From contig JAEMBT020000006.1 of the NCBI GenBank assembly GCA_018873245.2, positions 13,548,387 to 13,612,386 on the forward strand: a DNA stretch of 64,000 bases. The letters are read 5' to 3'. The stretch comes from Archegozetes longisetosus (lineage: Eukaryota > Arthropoda > Arachnida > Sarcoptiformes > Trhypochthoniidae). Under the pieces are notes generated by a model, which worked only from the letters and a program-made list of their open reading frames with translations, had not been told where the DNA came from and searched no databases. A program made the translations under genes and the position numbers. Below, piece after piece: positions 25,113-36,478 of this stretch; within the stretch, counting starts at the first letter, position 1; each line of letters begins with the position of its first letter.

Positions 25113-28100
25113 TTAATTAACTTCAAAAGTAGGTTTATCTGCAAGTCTTAATTTCTTAGCAACTGCTAGTCCTCTATACGAAGCGTCATAATCAGGATCT
25201 ATTAAAATCTGATCGTCATCATCAAGAACTCTTTGCGATGCAGCCAGTTGTGAACTCATATAGTGATTATTGCTTTCAGGGTTCGAGACATCTAATAAAC
25301 GATGACTTGTTATTGATTTCGAAGCTCTTAATGCTTTTAAATGAGGATTAGTTCTGTCTTGACTTTCAAGCAATAAGTTCTGATTTGATTGCATCTGATT
25401 ATTACCTGATATCAAACTATTTGTCGAAATTGGATTCCGTTGTGATATTTGTAAGCTAGTTGGTAGCTGCGTTTGCGTATGGGATATAGACTGTTGCTGA
25501 CTTATAAACTGTTGCGGTTGAACATGTTGTAAATTCTTAGTTACTAATTGATGTTGGGTCTGGTGTCCAAATACTAGAGTTCGTGGAATAATAGTGGATA
25601 TATGTTGTGATGATTGAACAAATGTTCCAGAAGTCGGTAGAATCGGTTTTATAGCAATATTTTGGTTATGCTGCATCTGATTACTTAAGCTTATAGTTTG
25701 CTGAACAGCATTTTTAATTGAGAAGCCACTGTCTTGTCTTGCTTGATGATCAAAATTTGCATTTTGAGGAAGAATATGGTCAGAAATCATTGACTTATTT
25801 TGTTGCAGCTGAAAGCTAGGGTTTGTAGATTGAGGAAGAAGATTACTAAATATGCGGTTTTTTTGGTGTTGAGAACGAGTGCTTGAAACTAGAATTTGCG
25901 GAATAGGGTTATTGACAACTTGATGATTTGTTTGATGACTTAAACTTATGGTTAAAGGAATATGATGATTGATTACATGATTGTATATTTGCTGAGACTG
26001 AGCGTTCGAGCCTACGGTTTGTTGGACAGTAACATTATGGATTTGGTTGTATTGTTGAGAGTGAAATTTGGAACTTAGAATCTGTGGAATTTGATTGCTT
26101 AGAGTTTGACCATTTTGTTGTGATTGTTGACTTGAACTGAAAGTGTGTAGAGCTGGATTAGAAATCAATTGATGTTGCCGTGACTGAAGGTTTTTGTTTA
26201 TAATTTGATGAATTGGAGGGCTTATTGAGTAGTGCTGTTGTTTTTCTTGTGTTTGATAACTTGCGCTTATTGTTGGAAGCGCAGGGTTATTCAAGATGTT
26301 ATGATATCGTTGTATTTGATGATTGGAGCTCATAGTTTGTGGAATAAGGTTAGTAACAACTTGATGTTGATTTGATTGTCTTCTCAAGCTTTGGGTCTGA
26401 GGAATATGATTAGTAATTATGTGCTTGTGGTGTATGTCTTGACTCGAGCTTACAGTTTGCGGTAAGGAATTTGTTATAATCTGGTTGTAATATTGAATGT
26501 GTCGGTTTGAGTTCACTGATTGTACGATAGGATGACTAAATATGTGGTTGTGATAATCCAATTGTTGGTTTGAGCTCTGAATTGACGGCAAATAATTTTC
26601 AAAAGTCTGTTTGTGATGTTGCGTTTGTTGGCTTACAATTTGTGGAATAATATTATTTATCGCATGATGTGTTTTGTGACTCGAGATTACAGTTTGTGGT
26701 ATCGGAAAAGTAGTAATATGATCGCGACTTCTTAGGTTTCGGTTCGAGCCTATAGTTTGCGAAAAAGGATGGCTCAAAACTTGACTGTTATATTGCAATT
26801 GTTGACTCGTACTTGAAGTCTGAGGATTAAAATAACTCGTCACTCGCTGTTGTTGTGATCGCTCAATCGAACTTATAGTTTGAGGAATAGGATTATTTAA
26901 AATGTGGTTATGATGTTGTGTTCGATTTGTTGAGCTCATAGTTTCGGGAATAATAGTCCTTAATTGGTGGGGGTATGTTGATGATACTGTTGGTTTGAGC
27001 CTACGCCTTGCTGATTTCCTATGATGTTACTGTGGCTTTGCATGTATTGACTCGAGCTAATGTTTTGCGGAACAGGATTACTGAATAAGTGATTTTGTTG
27101 GTATTGAGAATAAGTGTTTGAGTTAACAATTTGAGGCATAGGATTATGAATGGTTCGATGATGTATCTCATGACTCAAACTTATAGCTTGTGGAATAAAA
27201 TTGTTAGCTACTTGATTGCGTTGGTTCTGAAAATGAACGCTCGAACTTACGTCTTGTTGAACTGGAATATTCAAGACGTGCTCATGTTGTTGATAGTGAT
27301 ATCGAGAGTTCAAAGCTGAAGGAATCGGATTGTTTTGAATCCGACTGTTTTTTGTGATCGTTGACTCGATCTTGAATTGAGTACAAATGAGTTAGGAGTC
27401 ACTTGATATTGTTGTGCCTGAAGGTTTTGGTTCACAATTTGATGGATTGGAGGGTTTATTGAGATATGTTGGTTTTCTTGTGTTTGATGGGTCGAACTTA
27501 TTATTCGAGGCATAGGATTATTAGCGACTTGATGACGTTGCGTTTGACAGTTAGTACTTATAGTTTGCGGTACAATGTTAGTAATAATTCGATTCTGATG
27601 CAAATTGTATTGATCTGAGCTTAGGATTTGAGAGATAGGATTATTAAATATTTGGTTATGCTGTTGATTGTGTTGTTTCAAGTTCACAATATTAGGAACC
27701 CATTTATTTATTATTTGTTGTTTTTCTGATTGTTGGTTTGATCCCATAGTTTGAGGAATAAAATTAGTGATAACTTGATATTGGCTTGATTTTTGGCTCG
27801 AGCTTACAGGTTGTTGAATAGGATGACTGAATATGTGATTATTATAATCCGTTCGTTGACTCGAACTCTGAATTGGCCTCAAAGAATTTGCGATCATCTT
27901 TTTGTGGTGTTGAGTCTGTTGACTCAAACTTACAGTTTGTGGAATGAGGTTTGTGCTGATACGATTGTGAAATATGTCTCGGGTCGAGCTTAATGTTTGA
28001 GGGGAAGGATTGAAAAAAATTTGATTGTTGTGCTGTGTTTTATGATTCAAGCTAATTGTGACAGGAGAAAATCTATTGATTGTTTGGTTTAGATGTTGCG

Positions 28101-30335
28101 TTTGATGACTTAATTTCAAAGTTTGACGAATTGGATTGTTCGTCATTTGATAGTATTGCTTTGTTTGATAGCTTAAGCCTGTCATTGAAGGACTGGCATT
28201 ATTAATTACATGTTGGTATTGCAGGCGTGATTGTCTGTTTGAGCTAATAGTTTGTGGAACAGTGATATTAATCATCTGATTGTGTTGTGTTTGTTGGCTT
28301 GGTCTCAAGATTTGTTCAATCGGTTTAGTCATAAGGCTATGGTATAGTTTCGATTGCTGACTCGAGCTTACAGTTTGTGGCGCAGCATAGTTTTGTTGAT
28401 GCGAAAATAGAAAATCATTCCTTATTTTTCCTGTAAGTGCACCTAAAATGTCAGATTCTGTCAACTTTGGGTGCACTAGATTTTCTTGTTCAAAATTATT
28501 GGTGGAATGATTTAATCGTCGATCAAGCTGATCTTGAGAATAATAACTAGGGTTGGAACTAAACAAAACATTCGTTGGTTTTAGTTCATACATTGAGTTG
28601 ATGGCTTCATTTTTTCTCAATATGTTATAGCATTCAATTTTGCACATTTCCATCTTCTTATCAGTAGCAAGGCTTTCTCTGCTTTCCGAATTAACATAAC
28701 CTGTTATAGAAGTCGCAACACTAAAAAATGGATCCAAAATTAACTTATCGTTCAGACCAATGACGTGAACACCCGGATATCCTTTATCTATAACTTCACC
28801 AGAAGTATCAATAGTTGCAAACAATGGAATATTCAACTTGTGCATTTCTATAAGAGTCTTCTTTAGCTGAAAGTACATATCAAGTCTTGCTTTTGCGTAT
28901 TCGGGATATCCAAACATTTTTCCATAATCATAGAACGAGGAAAAGAGAGCCTGGACTCCATAGAAGAAGTGTGACAATAAAGTTGACCGACGTATCTCCT
29001 CAAACAATCCCTCAACTGTACTGTTAGCTGCGGGCCATTCTCTCTCCATTGTTGTCATACTTTGCAGGTACAATATAATCAACCTCTCGATACTTTTCTG
29101 GTCAGGGTAATCACCAGTTATAAGAAAATGTGGATAACTCAGTCTTTTATCGTATTGAATGCCCCATTCAATGAAATAATCGGCCAAGTCATAGCCTCTG
29201 TATAAATATCGACCCCAACCGAGATCTAAAAATGTTATTTTGTTATCTTCTTTACCATATTTCCTACAATATATTTCTTCTTCTCTTAAGCTTCCGTGAG
29301 AGAAAACAATGGGTGCCTTCAAGTCCTCCATGAAATTTCTCAACCAAATTGCTTCTGCTTCTAGATTGATCTGAAAAATCTCTGATAAAATAACCTAAAA
29401 ATAGTATAAAATTATATAAAGTTTTGGCATTTAATTAGTATTGATTCGTTTAATACTTTTTGCGGTGGCAAATGAATTTTTGCTTTATTGCCAACACTGG
29501 CAGTCCTGGCAAAGGCTAAAAGCGTTGCGATTTCGTGCCAGAAGTGGTCAGGAGATCGAGGCGCAGGAGGATTGAGACCATGAATATAAGCTAGCTTTCT
29601 GGTGATCGTATCTGCGTGAAGTGGCATTTCTGAGTTTTTGTACATACGCGAGTCCTGCCTGTCAATTAATCTTATATCAATTTTGTTAATCGAACATAAA
29701 TTTCAAGTTCAAATGGACTAAAATATAATGAAATGTATTCAATTCTATAAAAATTCTTGATGAATTCGATTAAATGAAAGTAATTAGAGATGAATAGAAT
29801 CTATTGATAAATTGAAGACTTGCCAGTATTCTTCAACTCTACCGCCGGGAAATGTTGAAAGAATTTTAGGAGTGAGAAGAGTAGATCTTTGCTGAGCCTG
29901 TTTTTGGGAAAAATAGGCAAATATTGAGGCCGCTGTTGTTGATTGTTCTGGATTTCTCCGACCAGGCCCATAAAAAATGACCGCTGCCTCGCCATATTCT
30001 CGATATAAAGGCTTTATATTAAATGGTAGACCACAATAATACCAGCGATCCTTTAGAGATCGGCGTAGTTCAAAGAATCTCATTTTATCTGCTGTTATTA
30101 GATTCCAGGCGCCAGAAAAAGTATAGCGACATATTTCAAAAACGTGTCTTCGAAATTCTTCTGGATCTCCCAAATTGTTCGATAGTGGACTTTTATTAGG
30201 ATATTGTACTTCTGGTACGCGATAGTCATACCAACTATTTTCATAAAGAGGATATCGAGTCCAGGCTTTGGATATATTTGAATCAAGTATTAGTGTTATT
30301 AGACAAATCGTAACTTGATTTAAAGTAAATTTCAT
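25113..30335 (-). CDS. Secreted choline-kinase-like pseudokinase with Gln-rich repeat tail
   Basis: Three exons: 29824-30335, 29457-29658 and 25113-29394, about 1665 residues. Residues 1-24 are a signal peptide. Residues about 60-420 follow choline/ethanolamine kinase: TPKILSTFPGGRVEEYW in the N lobe, ITRKLAYIHGL, FSHGSLREEEI, FLDLGWGRYLYRGYDLADYF and FGYPEYAKARLDMYF. The HNDxxxxN catalytic loop reads HGSLREEE (271-278), so the catalytic Asp and metal-binding Asn are gone. The later Asp (D295) remains but its DFE reads DLG, and the choline-site HFLWGLW reads HFFYGVQ. Loss of activity is inferred. A linker of about 155 residues leads to about 46 Q/H/N/S-rich units, then an acidic tail. Two single-base shifts, both in homopolymers (27348-27353, 26969-26973), split exon 3; the repeat pattern continues across them, so they may be assembly errors. 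Confidence 0.82.
25500..28390 (-). repeat. Coding minisatellite, about 46 units of 57-69 bp
   Basis: Each unit encodes 19-23 residues with a consensus like TISSSHQTQHHNQIINNPIPQ. All three bases vary between units, so the array is old, yet the hydrophobic/polar pattern and the terminal (I/V)PQ are kept. Units share longer matches at a distance of about 1.25 kb (see findings), showing a higher-order duplication. Antisense frames over this stretch are by-products of the repeat. Confidence 0.9.
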
Positions 30336-31813
30336 TTTTATGTGAATTTGTTGAAATTTTGATATTTTTATTGAAAACTGTTGCCTTATTATGAAGTGTT
30401 TGTATGAAGTGCCAATATGTTTGAAATTTGATGCTATTAGTGAAACACATCATCAACTTTTAAAGATAATTAAAATTTTGAAATATGGCAAATAAAAATT
30501 TTTAAGTCAGATCATGCAATCATAATTAAGCAGATAATCTTTGAAACGATAGATTGCACGTAATAGTAATCAAATTCTTAATTCTTATGCCATAAAGTCT
30601 TCAACAAATATCAGATTTGAGAGTAAAAATTGCTTTGCGGTTTGCTAAAATCTTACACATTTTTCTATAAATCAAACATCAATTCAAATATCATTTGAAA
30701 CTTCATAAGTGATTAGCTATTGGAGAATGTTTTGTTTGACTAGAGATATAAACAATTTTTTGATTCATTTCAAAGAAATATAATCGTAAAAATATGAGAT
30801 AAGCTCAAGATTATAGTTTCAAGAGATTTTTGTTTATGATTGATTAAGACAACGAACACAAAGTTTATTATTTTAAAGTATAAATCAGCGTTACTAAACT
30901 ACTAATGATTAAGAATGTTATCACTTTCAGTGTTGTAAATGAAAGGAAACGGAAGAAACATTGGGGGAATAACAAAACAAACTATGCATTTTGCTTAGGA
31001 GTTGGTGTTAGTTATTTCACATTTGTTGAACTATTCAAGTCGTCAAACGCTTTGTAACTCAAGATGTGATCAAGACTTGCTAACTAATCCTGTTTTATTT
31101 ATTTTTATAAGTATTGGTTTATAACATATCCCTTTTAGTTATGTTACTTTACGCTATAAGTGAGTTTACAACCTTTAAGATAATTGTACTGTCGATTAAA
31201 GTTTTGAATTATTCATAAGACAATCAAAACTAATTGTAGTGTACAATCATTATGATCTTCAAAAGGTTTGATATGAAAATATATAACCATATGTTTGAAA
31301 AGGGCAACGTTGTTACTGAAAATAATATATGGATTATTAGTTTTTATGTGAACTCATGTGGAAAAGTTTGAAGAGTATAACAAAATTATTGCATGAGCAA
31401 TCTTCTGTTACTTTTCATGATTATTACTTCCGACCAAATACTTTTAGGATATAGTTCAAAGGAAAGATAACAAGTTATGGACACGTTCACGATATCTTCA
31501 ATCCTTGAGACTTACTTTGATATGTGTCGGTATAACAAACTTTTAACTGAAATGAAAAATTTAGTCAAATATTCACTCGAATCTTCTGTTAAAATCTGTG
31601 ATCAGTTACCAGTTTCTTAGTTATACGACTTTGATTCATCAGAGGAAAAGTTTGATTGGCAACATTTTTTATGAATGTTTTACAAACACTATTAAAGATA
31701 TTTTTGAAGGATCAAAAATCTATTCGTCACTTTAAGTTCATGAGTTTAGTTTAATACGGAAAATCAGCTTTAATTTGTCAACATTAAACTAATTAATGAA
31801 GTAAGAGGTCAAT
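30336..31813. other. Divergent intergenic region, two promoters expected
   Basis: Lies between the start of the kinase-like gene (-) and the DUF229 gene (+), so both 5' regions must be here. No clear TATA box or repeat was distinguished from the AT-rich background. Confidence 0.45.
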
Positions 31814-34800
31814 ATGAACCGTTCACGCGTTGGACTTACTTTTATAGTGATATTTACAGTGTATTTAATTTATTACAACCTCTCATCAACTAATAATCAG
31901 TGAGTAACTATTATATTCAAGAAGTTATGATTCATTTAATTAATATTAGTTGTTTCTAATTAGTTTCGATACATCATTACTCTCACGCAAAGTAATCATA
32001 TATTTAAACACTTCATCTTCTTCATCCTCTCCTCTCATAATAACGACTGATAGCTCAACGAAAATAGGTTATTTAGTTAATACCGAATCATGCAAAATGA
32101 TAGAATGGCCTCTATTTGATAACGAGACTCGTCCTATCTATCGTAATCATAGTGGACAGAGAATTAATTGTCGTTCACACAAAAACAAACTAATAAATAT
32201 TAAGCGAGTCAACGAAACAATAATTAGCATCGAATACTCACTTAAAACTAAACCGATTCCACAATGCTTTGCAACAGAAATACTGCGTGTAACTAACTCT
32301 GATTCTACTTATCGATTTGGTTCGACATTTGGACCAATTAAAGGGTTTGCAAATTTATCAAAAAGTGAGAGCGTTAGAGTCAGGTGTTATCAAAGTAAAG
32401 ACTCTAAGACTGCAAAAATCAAAAGTAAAAAGTTTAGAATTTTTGAAGAAATTGTTCCTTTGATTCCGACCAAAAAGTTAGAAATAAACAATTATGATAA
32501 TGTGAATAAAAATATGCCAAACGTGCTTCTATTAGGAATCGACTCCATATCATGGCTTAATTTCAGACGCCAATTCAAGTTAACAGAGAAATTAGTCCAA
32601 AAACATAGCTTTTATCCTATTTATGGCTATAATAAAGTGGGTGATAATACTTTTCCAAACTTAATGGCTGTACTTACTGGTAATTTCTACACAAAATTCT
32701 GGAACGAATCGGTACGTGATAAGAAATATTTCGACTCTGTGCCTTTTATTTGGAAGGAATTTGCTCAACAAAATTTTATAACAGCTTTAGTCGAAGATCT
32801 ACCAAAATACTCACTGTTTAATTATAACAGACTAGGATTTATGAATGCACCCACCAACTATTACTTAAGGCCTGTTTCGTTAGCCATTGAAAAACACATC
32901 AGTAGATTCTGTTATAAGAATTATATGGAAATCGAGGTAAACCTAATCACATTCGATGGAGTTTACAAGTTTTGATTGAAACCTTTCCTAATTTCACAGT
33001 TTTACTATAATTATACCTATGATTTATTGAGAGCTATGCGAATTAGACAACAAAAATACTTTGCACTAGTTTTTATGGCACGACTGACTCATAACGACGC
33101 GAACTATGCGGGATATGCAGACCTACCGGTTTACACACTGTTATCAAAATTGTTTGACAATAACTTACTTAATGATACAGTTCTCGTACTGTTCTCAGAC
33201 CATGGAATCAGATTTGGCAAAATGAGAGCAACCGCTTCCGGAAGATTTGAAGAAAGGCTTCCATTTATTTATATTTATTTGCCAAAATCGTTAAGAACAA
33301 ACAAAATAATCAGTAATCTAGTTATTAATTCTCATAGATTGACGACACCCTTTGACTTACACGCGACTCTTTTACATATTTTAAAAGGTATATTCCCTAT
33401 TTGTGATTTATTAAGTAGACTTATAAGCTTAATATTTATATGCCTAATAAAATCTAACGATAGTTGAGAACATGTTATCAGTTAAAAATAGTAAAGTTGT
33501 AACTATGCATTCAGCAAAGACCTCATGTCTGTCTAGGATAGAGGTCCTTATGAGTGTATTAATAATGACAGCTCTTCACGAGATCGTTAAATCATTTAAT
33601 ACTTTCATTCGCCCTAAAAGTTATTACTGAATTACACTCTAGTAAAAATAACAAAATCTATTGCCATAACCGAGATTTTTGGATTGAGGGGGGACCAAAA
33701 AGCTTTTTGTCACAAATGAATTTAATAGAGTTAGAATTTATCACAAAGTTGTTTTATATTACAACGATTTTTTGCAAATTGAGTCACAAATTCATCTAAA
33801 TTTAAATTAGAGAAAATTTCTCTCTCTGTAGATATTAGAGCTAAACCATTGATCTCTCATTTCTCAGATATATTCTAACTCTTATGAGAGTAGAGAAACT
33901 TCTTCACAATAAGCATTTACACGACCAATAGTTAGACATATTTTTAAAAATTTTAATAAGCCATATATAGAATCAGAAAAATCAAGTCTTTCGTAAAGAC
34001 TGAAGATGTGTTAGATATCCTTTGAAAAGAATTCTGCTGTTCCACAATTTTGTTTCAAATTATCTAAATTTAAGTTATAACGAGTGACAAACGTTGTCTT
34101 GACATCAAAGCCCCTAATTAACTTAGATTTTGGATGAATAACGCTTATTTTCAACAAAAATCTGTCATTTTACTGTCAAATCTCTCACTTATATTTAACA
34201 ATAAGTAATCAACTGATGCGAAAAAAGATTGATTTTTATAAGACTCAGAATTTTTAGCTGAAGAACTGTTTGAAATTGTAACGGAACATTGTTCTAAGTG
34301 TTTAGGGATTTTCTTACTTTTAGAACTATTAGTTTCAACATTTATATCATTCAGGACGCATATTTCAATACATTCTTTATAAATATTAGTTCACTCCAGA
34401 ATTTTTGCGCCTTGACTCAACGCTGCAATCAATCATATTATTTTTTATTGGTTTATAAACTCTATACTAATAGACAATAATATGACAATAATTTATTAGA
34501 ATTGGATGAGTGGCTTACAAACAATGAAAGATCAAATCTCTTAGAGGAATTGCATTTTTACATGAAAATGCTCAAAAAGTCTAGTTTTAAAATTCCTGAC
34601 AAAAAGTGGAACATTAAAATCAAAATTAAATAGTGAGGTTCGAAGACTTATAAACGTCTATATATAATGAAAATTTAATCTTAATTAATCTCATAATTGT
34701 TTTTCCAATTTTTCAAATTTTATGAATTTTCTAGCATACACATTAGTTGTGTTTCTCTCGCGAAAAAAATAATTTTTTCAACTTGAAATTCATGATATAC

Positions 34801-35738
34801 GCTATAATAAACTGGCAAAATTTGATCAAAATCGCATAAAGTTAAGATAACTTTTTAATAAAAACATTATCTTCATTTTTTTTATTTTTCGGAAAATAAA
34901 AAGTTCATTAAAATCAAACCATTTATCTAAAATAAAAAATACTCAGTCTATAGGCCTATAAAGAGTTATATTGTATGTTTATGTGGTTAATTATTAAAAA
35001 ACCTTTTTTTAATCTGGAGGCGCAAAAATTCTAGAGTGAACTAATATTTTCTCGGATTTTGTTAGTTCTTAAACTACTTATTTTGAATTTAGGGATTTCT
35101 AAAAGAGCCAGTAATGTACTATCATCTCCGGGGACCGACCCCCTTTGCCCATACTGGTTAAGGCTGTGGCAAAATCTAAAATAAATGTCTTCAGAATAAT
35201 CTTTCAGAATTTATAACATTTCTATGAGTCAGAATAAAATTCGAATCTAAAGGAGTAATCAATAATAAAATTGAATTAAACATTTCACTTTTCAGGCTAT
35301 TCAGTACCAAATTTGTCTCGTGGCATGTCTTTATTAGAAGAGATTCCAACGAACCGTAGCTGCAATTCATTAAACATACCCGAACATTGGTGTGCCTGTA
35401 CTCAAGATAGTCCCATTCATGACTTAAAAAGTGTTAGCTCTTTCGCTGATTTTATAGTTTCTGAAGTAAACAATTTATTAAAACCAGTTTCAAGTCACTG
35501 TAAAAAGCTAGAACTGGATAAAATATTATCTGCCTTTGAACGTAAAACTACCGGTGATAATGAAAAATATTATTTGTTAAGTATAAGTGTCAAGCCGAGC
35601 GGTGCTATACTCGAAGCAACAGTTACTCAAAGTATGCAACAGGTCAAGGTTGTAGGAGAAATATCTCGAATCAATATATACGGGTCACAATCAGATTGTA
35701 TAAATAACTCATTTTTACAGAAGTATTGTTTCTGTTAG
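31814..35738 (+). CDS. DUF229 (sulfatase-like fold) membrane-anchored protein
   Basis: Five coding segments in phase: 31814-31899, 31964-32936, 33000-33387 and 35296-35738 are the four exons resolved; introns are 64, 63 and 1908 bp, all GT-AG. The product is 629 residues, normal for DUF229. The first exon encodes MNRSRVGLTFIVIFTVYLIY, a type II signal anchor. Family motifs are NVLLLGIDSISWLNFRRQ (metal/nucleophile region of the alkaline-phosphatase-like fold), TFPNLMAVLTG, WKEFAQQNFITALVEDL, MARLTHNDAN, LLNDTVLVLFSDHG (metal-binding Asp-His) and, across the last intron, ILKGYSVPNLSRGMSLLEEI. The C-terminal Cys-rich part contains CNSLNIPEHWCACT. DUF229 proteins are widespread in insects, mites and nematodes, with no firm substrate. 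AATAAA follows at 35751. The long last intron hosts a MITE. The count of exons is four; no break was seen. Confidence 0.92.
34386..35044. mobile_element. 659-bp TA-duplicating MITE in DUF229 intron
   Basis: Ends are TTAGTTCACTCCAGAATTTT and its complement (27-bp inverted repeats with one mismatch, extending through GCGCCT). Flanked by TA at 34384-34385 and 35045-35046. No coding capacity. It lies wholly inside the 1.9-kb last intron, where it probably does no harm. A frame at 34298-34480 overlapping its left end is chance. Confidence 0.88.
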
Positions 35739-35750
35739 AATATTTATGTC

Positions 35751-35756
35751 AATAAA
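35751..35756 (+). terminator. Polyadenylation signal of the DUF229 gene
   Basis: AATAAA twelve bases after the stop codon, the only canonical hexamer nearby. Confidence 0.65.
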
Positions 35757-36013
35757 GACCTATAATTTTTCAGAATTAATCATTGATTTATTACTTTCAA
35801 TAGGTTTTTAAAGAATATTCTGAAAATAGCAAATAAATACAAGCTTGAAAATAGAATTAAAGTTCTTTTTATTTATTACATTGACGTTTAGTTTTAAGAT
35901 CTATGATTAATATTGAATAGATGAAAATCAAGCTAATTACGATCTAACTGATGACATATAAATAATAATTACCTATATTTTGATAGAATTGTATCCCGCA
36001 TCAAATCCAATAG

Positions 36014-36021
36014 CATATAAG
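36014..36021 (+). promoter_or_regulatory. Candidate TATA box of the small secreted gene
   Basis: CATATAAG, about 30-40 bp before the first in-frame ATG at 36052 and 95 bp before the preferred ATG at 36109. In such AT-rich sequence this is only suggestive. Confidence 0.35.
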
Positions 36022-36108
36022 CATTAATGAGGTTTATATTGTTCTATAAGTATGGAATTGGATAATTATTTTGAAGTTAATTTAGAAATTGGATCGAAAG
36101 TGAAAACA

Positions 36109-36444
36109 ATGAAAACATTATTAATTTTTCTATTAATTAGTGCAATCAATTTTTTAACTGAAGCGAAATCGCTTTCTCTTATACTAAAGCAGAGAGAAAC
36201 TAATAAAAATGAGTCGAATGTTGATAATGCGATGAATACAAATGATTGGGGAATGTTTGGTTTTAGAGTTATAGAAGAAAATTTGAATCATTTCCAGGAC
36301 ATGATCTATGATATCAACAATCAGTTCAAGTCAATGATGGAATCAGGAGGAATCCCTTTCATCAAGCAGTCTATAGATATGTTAAGAATGTGGCAAAAAC
36401 AAGCGAATAGGTTCACAAAATCACTTGGATCTATGTTTGGATAA
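36109..36444 (+). CDS. Small secreted protein, no known family
   Basis: A single exon encoding 111 residues. I chose the ATG at 36109 because it opens a strong signal peptide (MKTLLIFLLISAINFLTEA). An in-frame ATG at 36052 would add 19 polar residues in front of it and hide the signal. The mature part is 90 residues, lacks Cys, and looks mostly helical: IEENLNHFQDMIYDINNQF and IKQSIDMLRMWQKQANRF are amphipathic. A polyadenylation signal follows about 30 bp after the stop. I do not recognise the family. The size and signal fit a secreted effector, venom or salivary component, or a carrier; none of these is shown by the sequence. It lies 370 bp after the DUF229 gene on the same strand but has its own likely promoter. 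Confidence 0.75.
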   Translation: MKTLLIFLLISAINFLTEAKSLSLILKQRETNKNESNVDNAMNTNDWGMFGFRVIEENLNHFQDMIYDINNQFKSMMESGGIPFIKQSIDMLRMWQKQANRFTKSLGSMFG

Positions 36445-36472
36445 TTTTTTATTATATTTATATTTTTAACGC

Positions 36473-36478
36473 AATAAA
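36473..36478 (+). terminator. Polyadenylation signal of the small secreted gene
   Basis: AATAAA about 30 bases after the stop codon. Confidence 0.65.

Noticed and set aside
27131-27993. Plus-strand genes over the Gln-rich array
   Set aside because: Antisense readings of a repetitive coding exon.
34298-34480. Small plus-strand gene in the DUF229 intron
   Set aside because: Spans the boundary of a MITE and lies between proven exons of the same gene.
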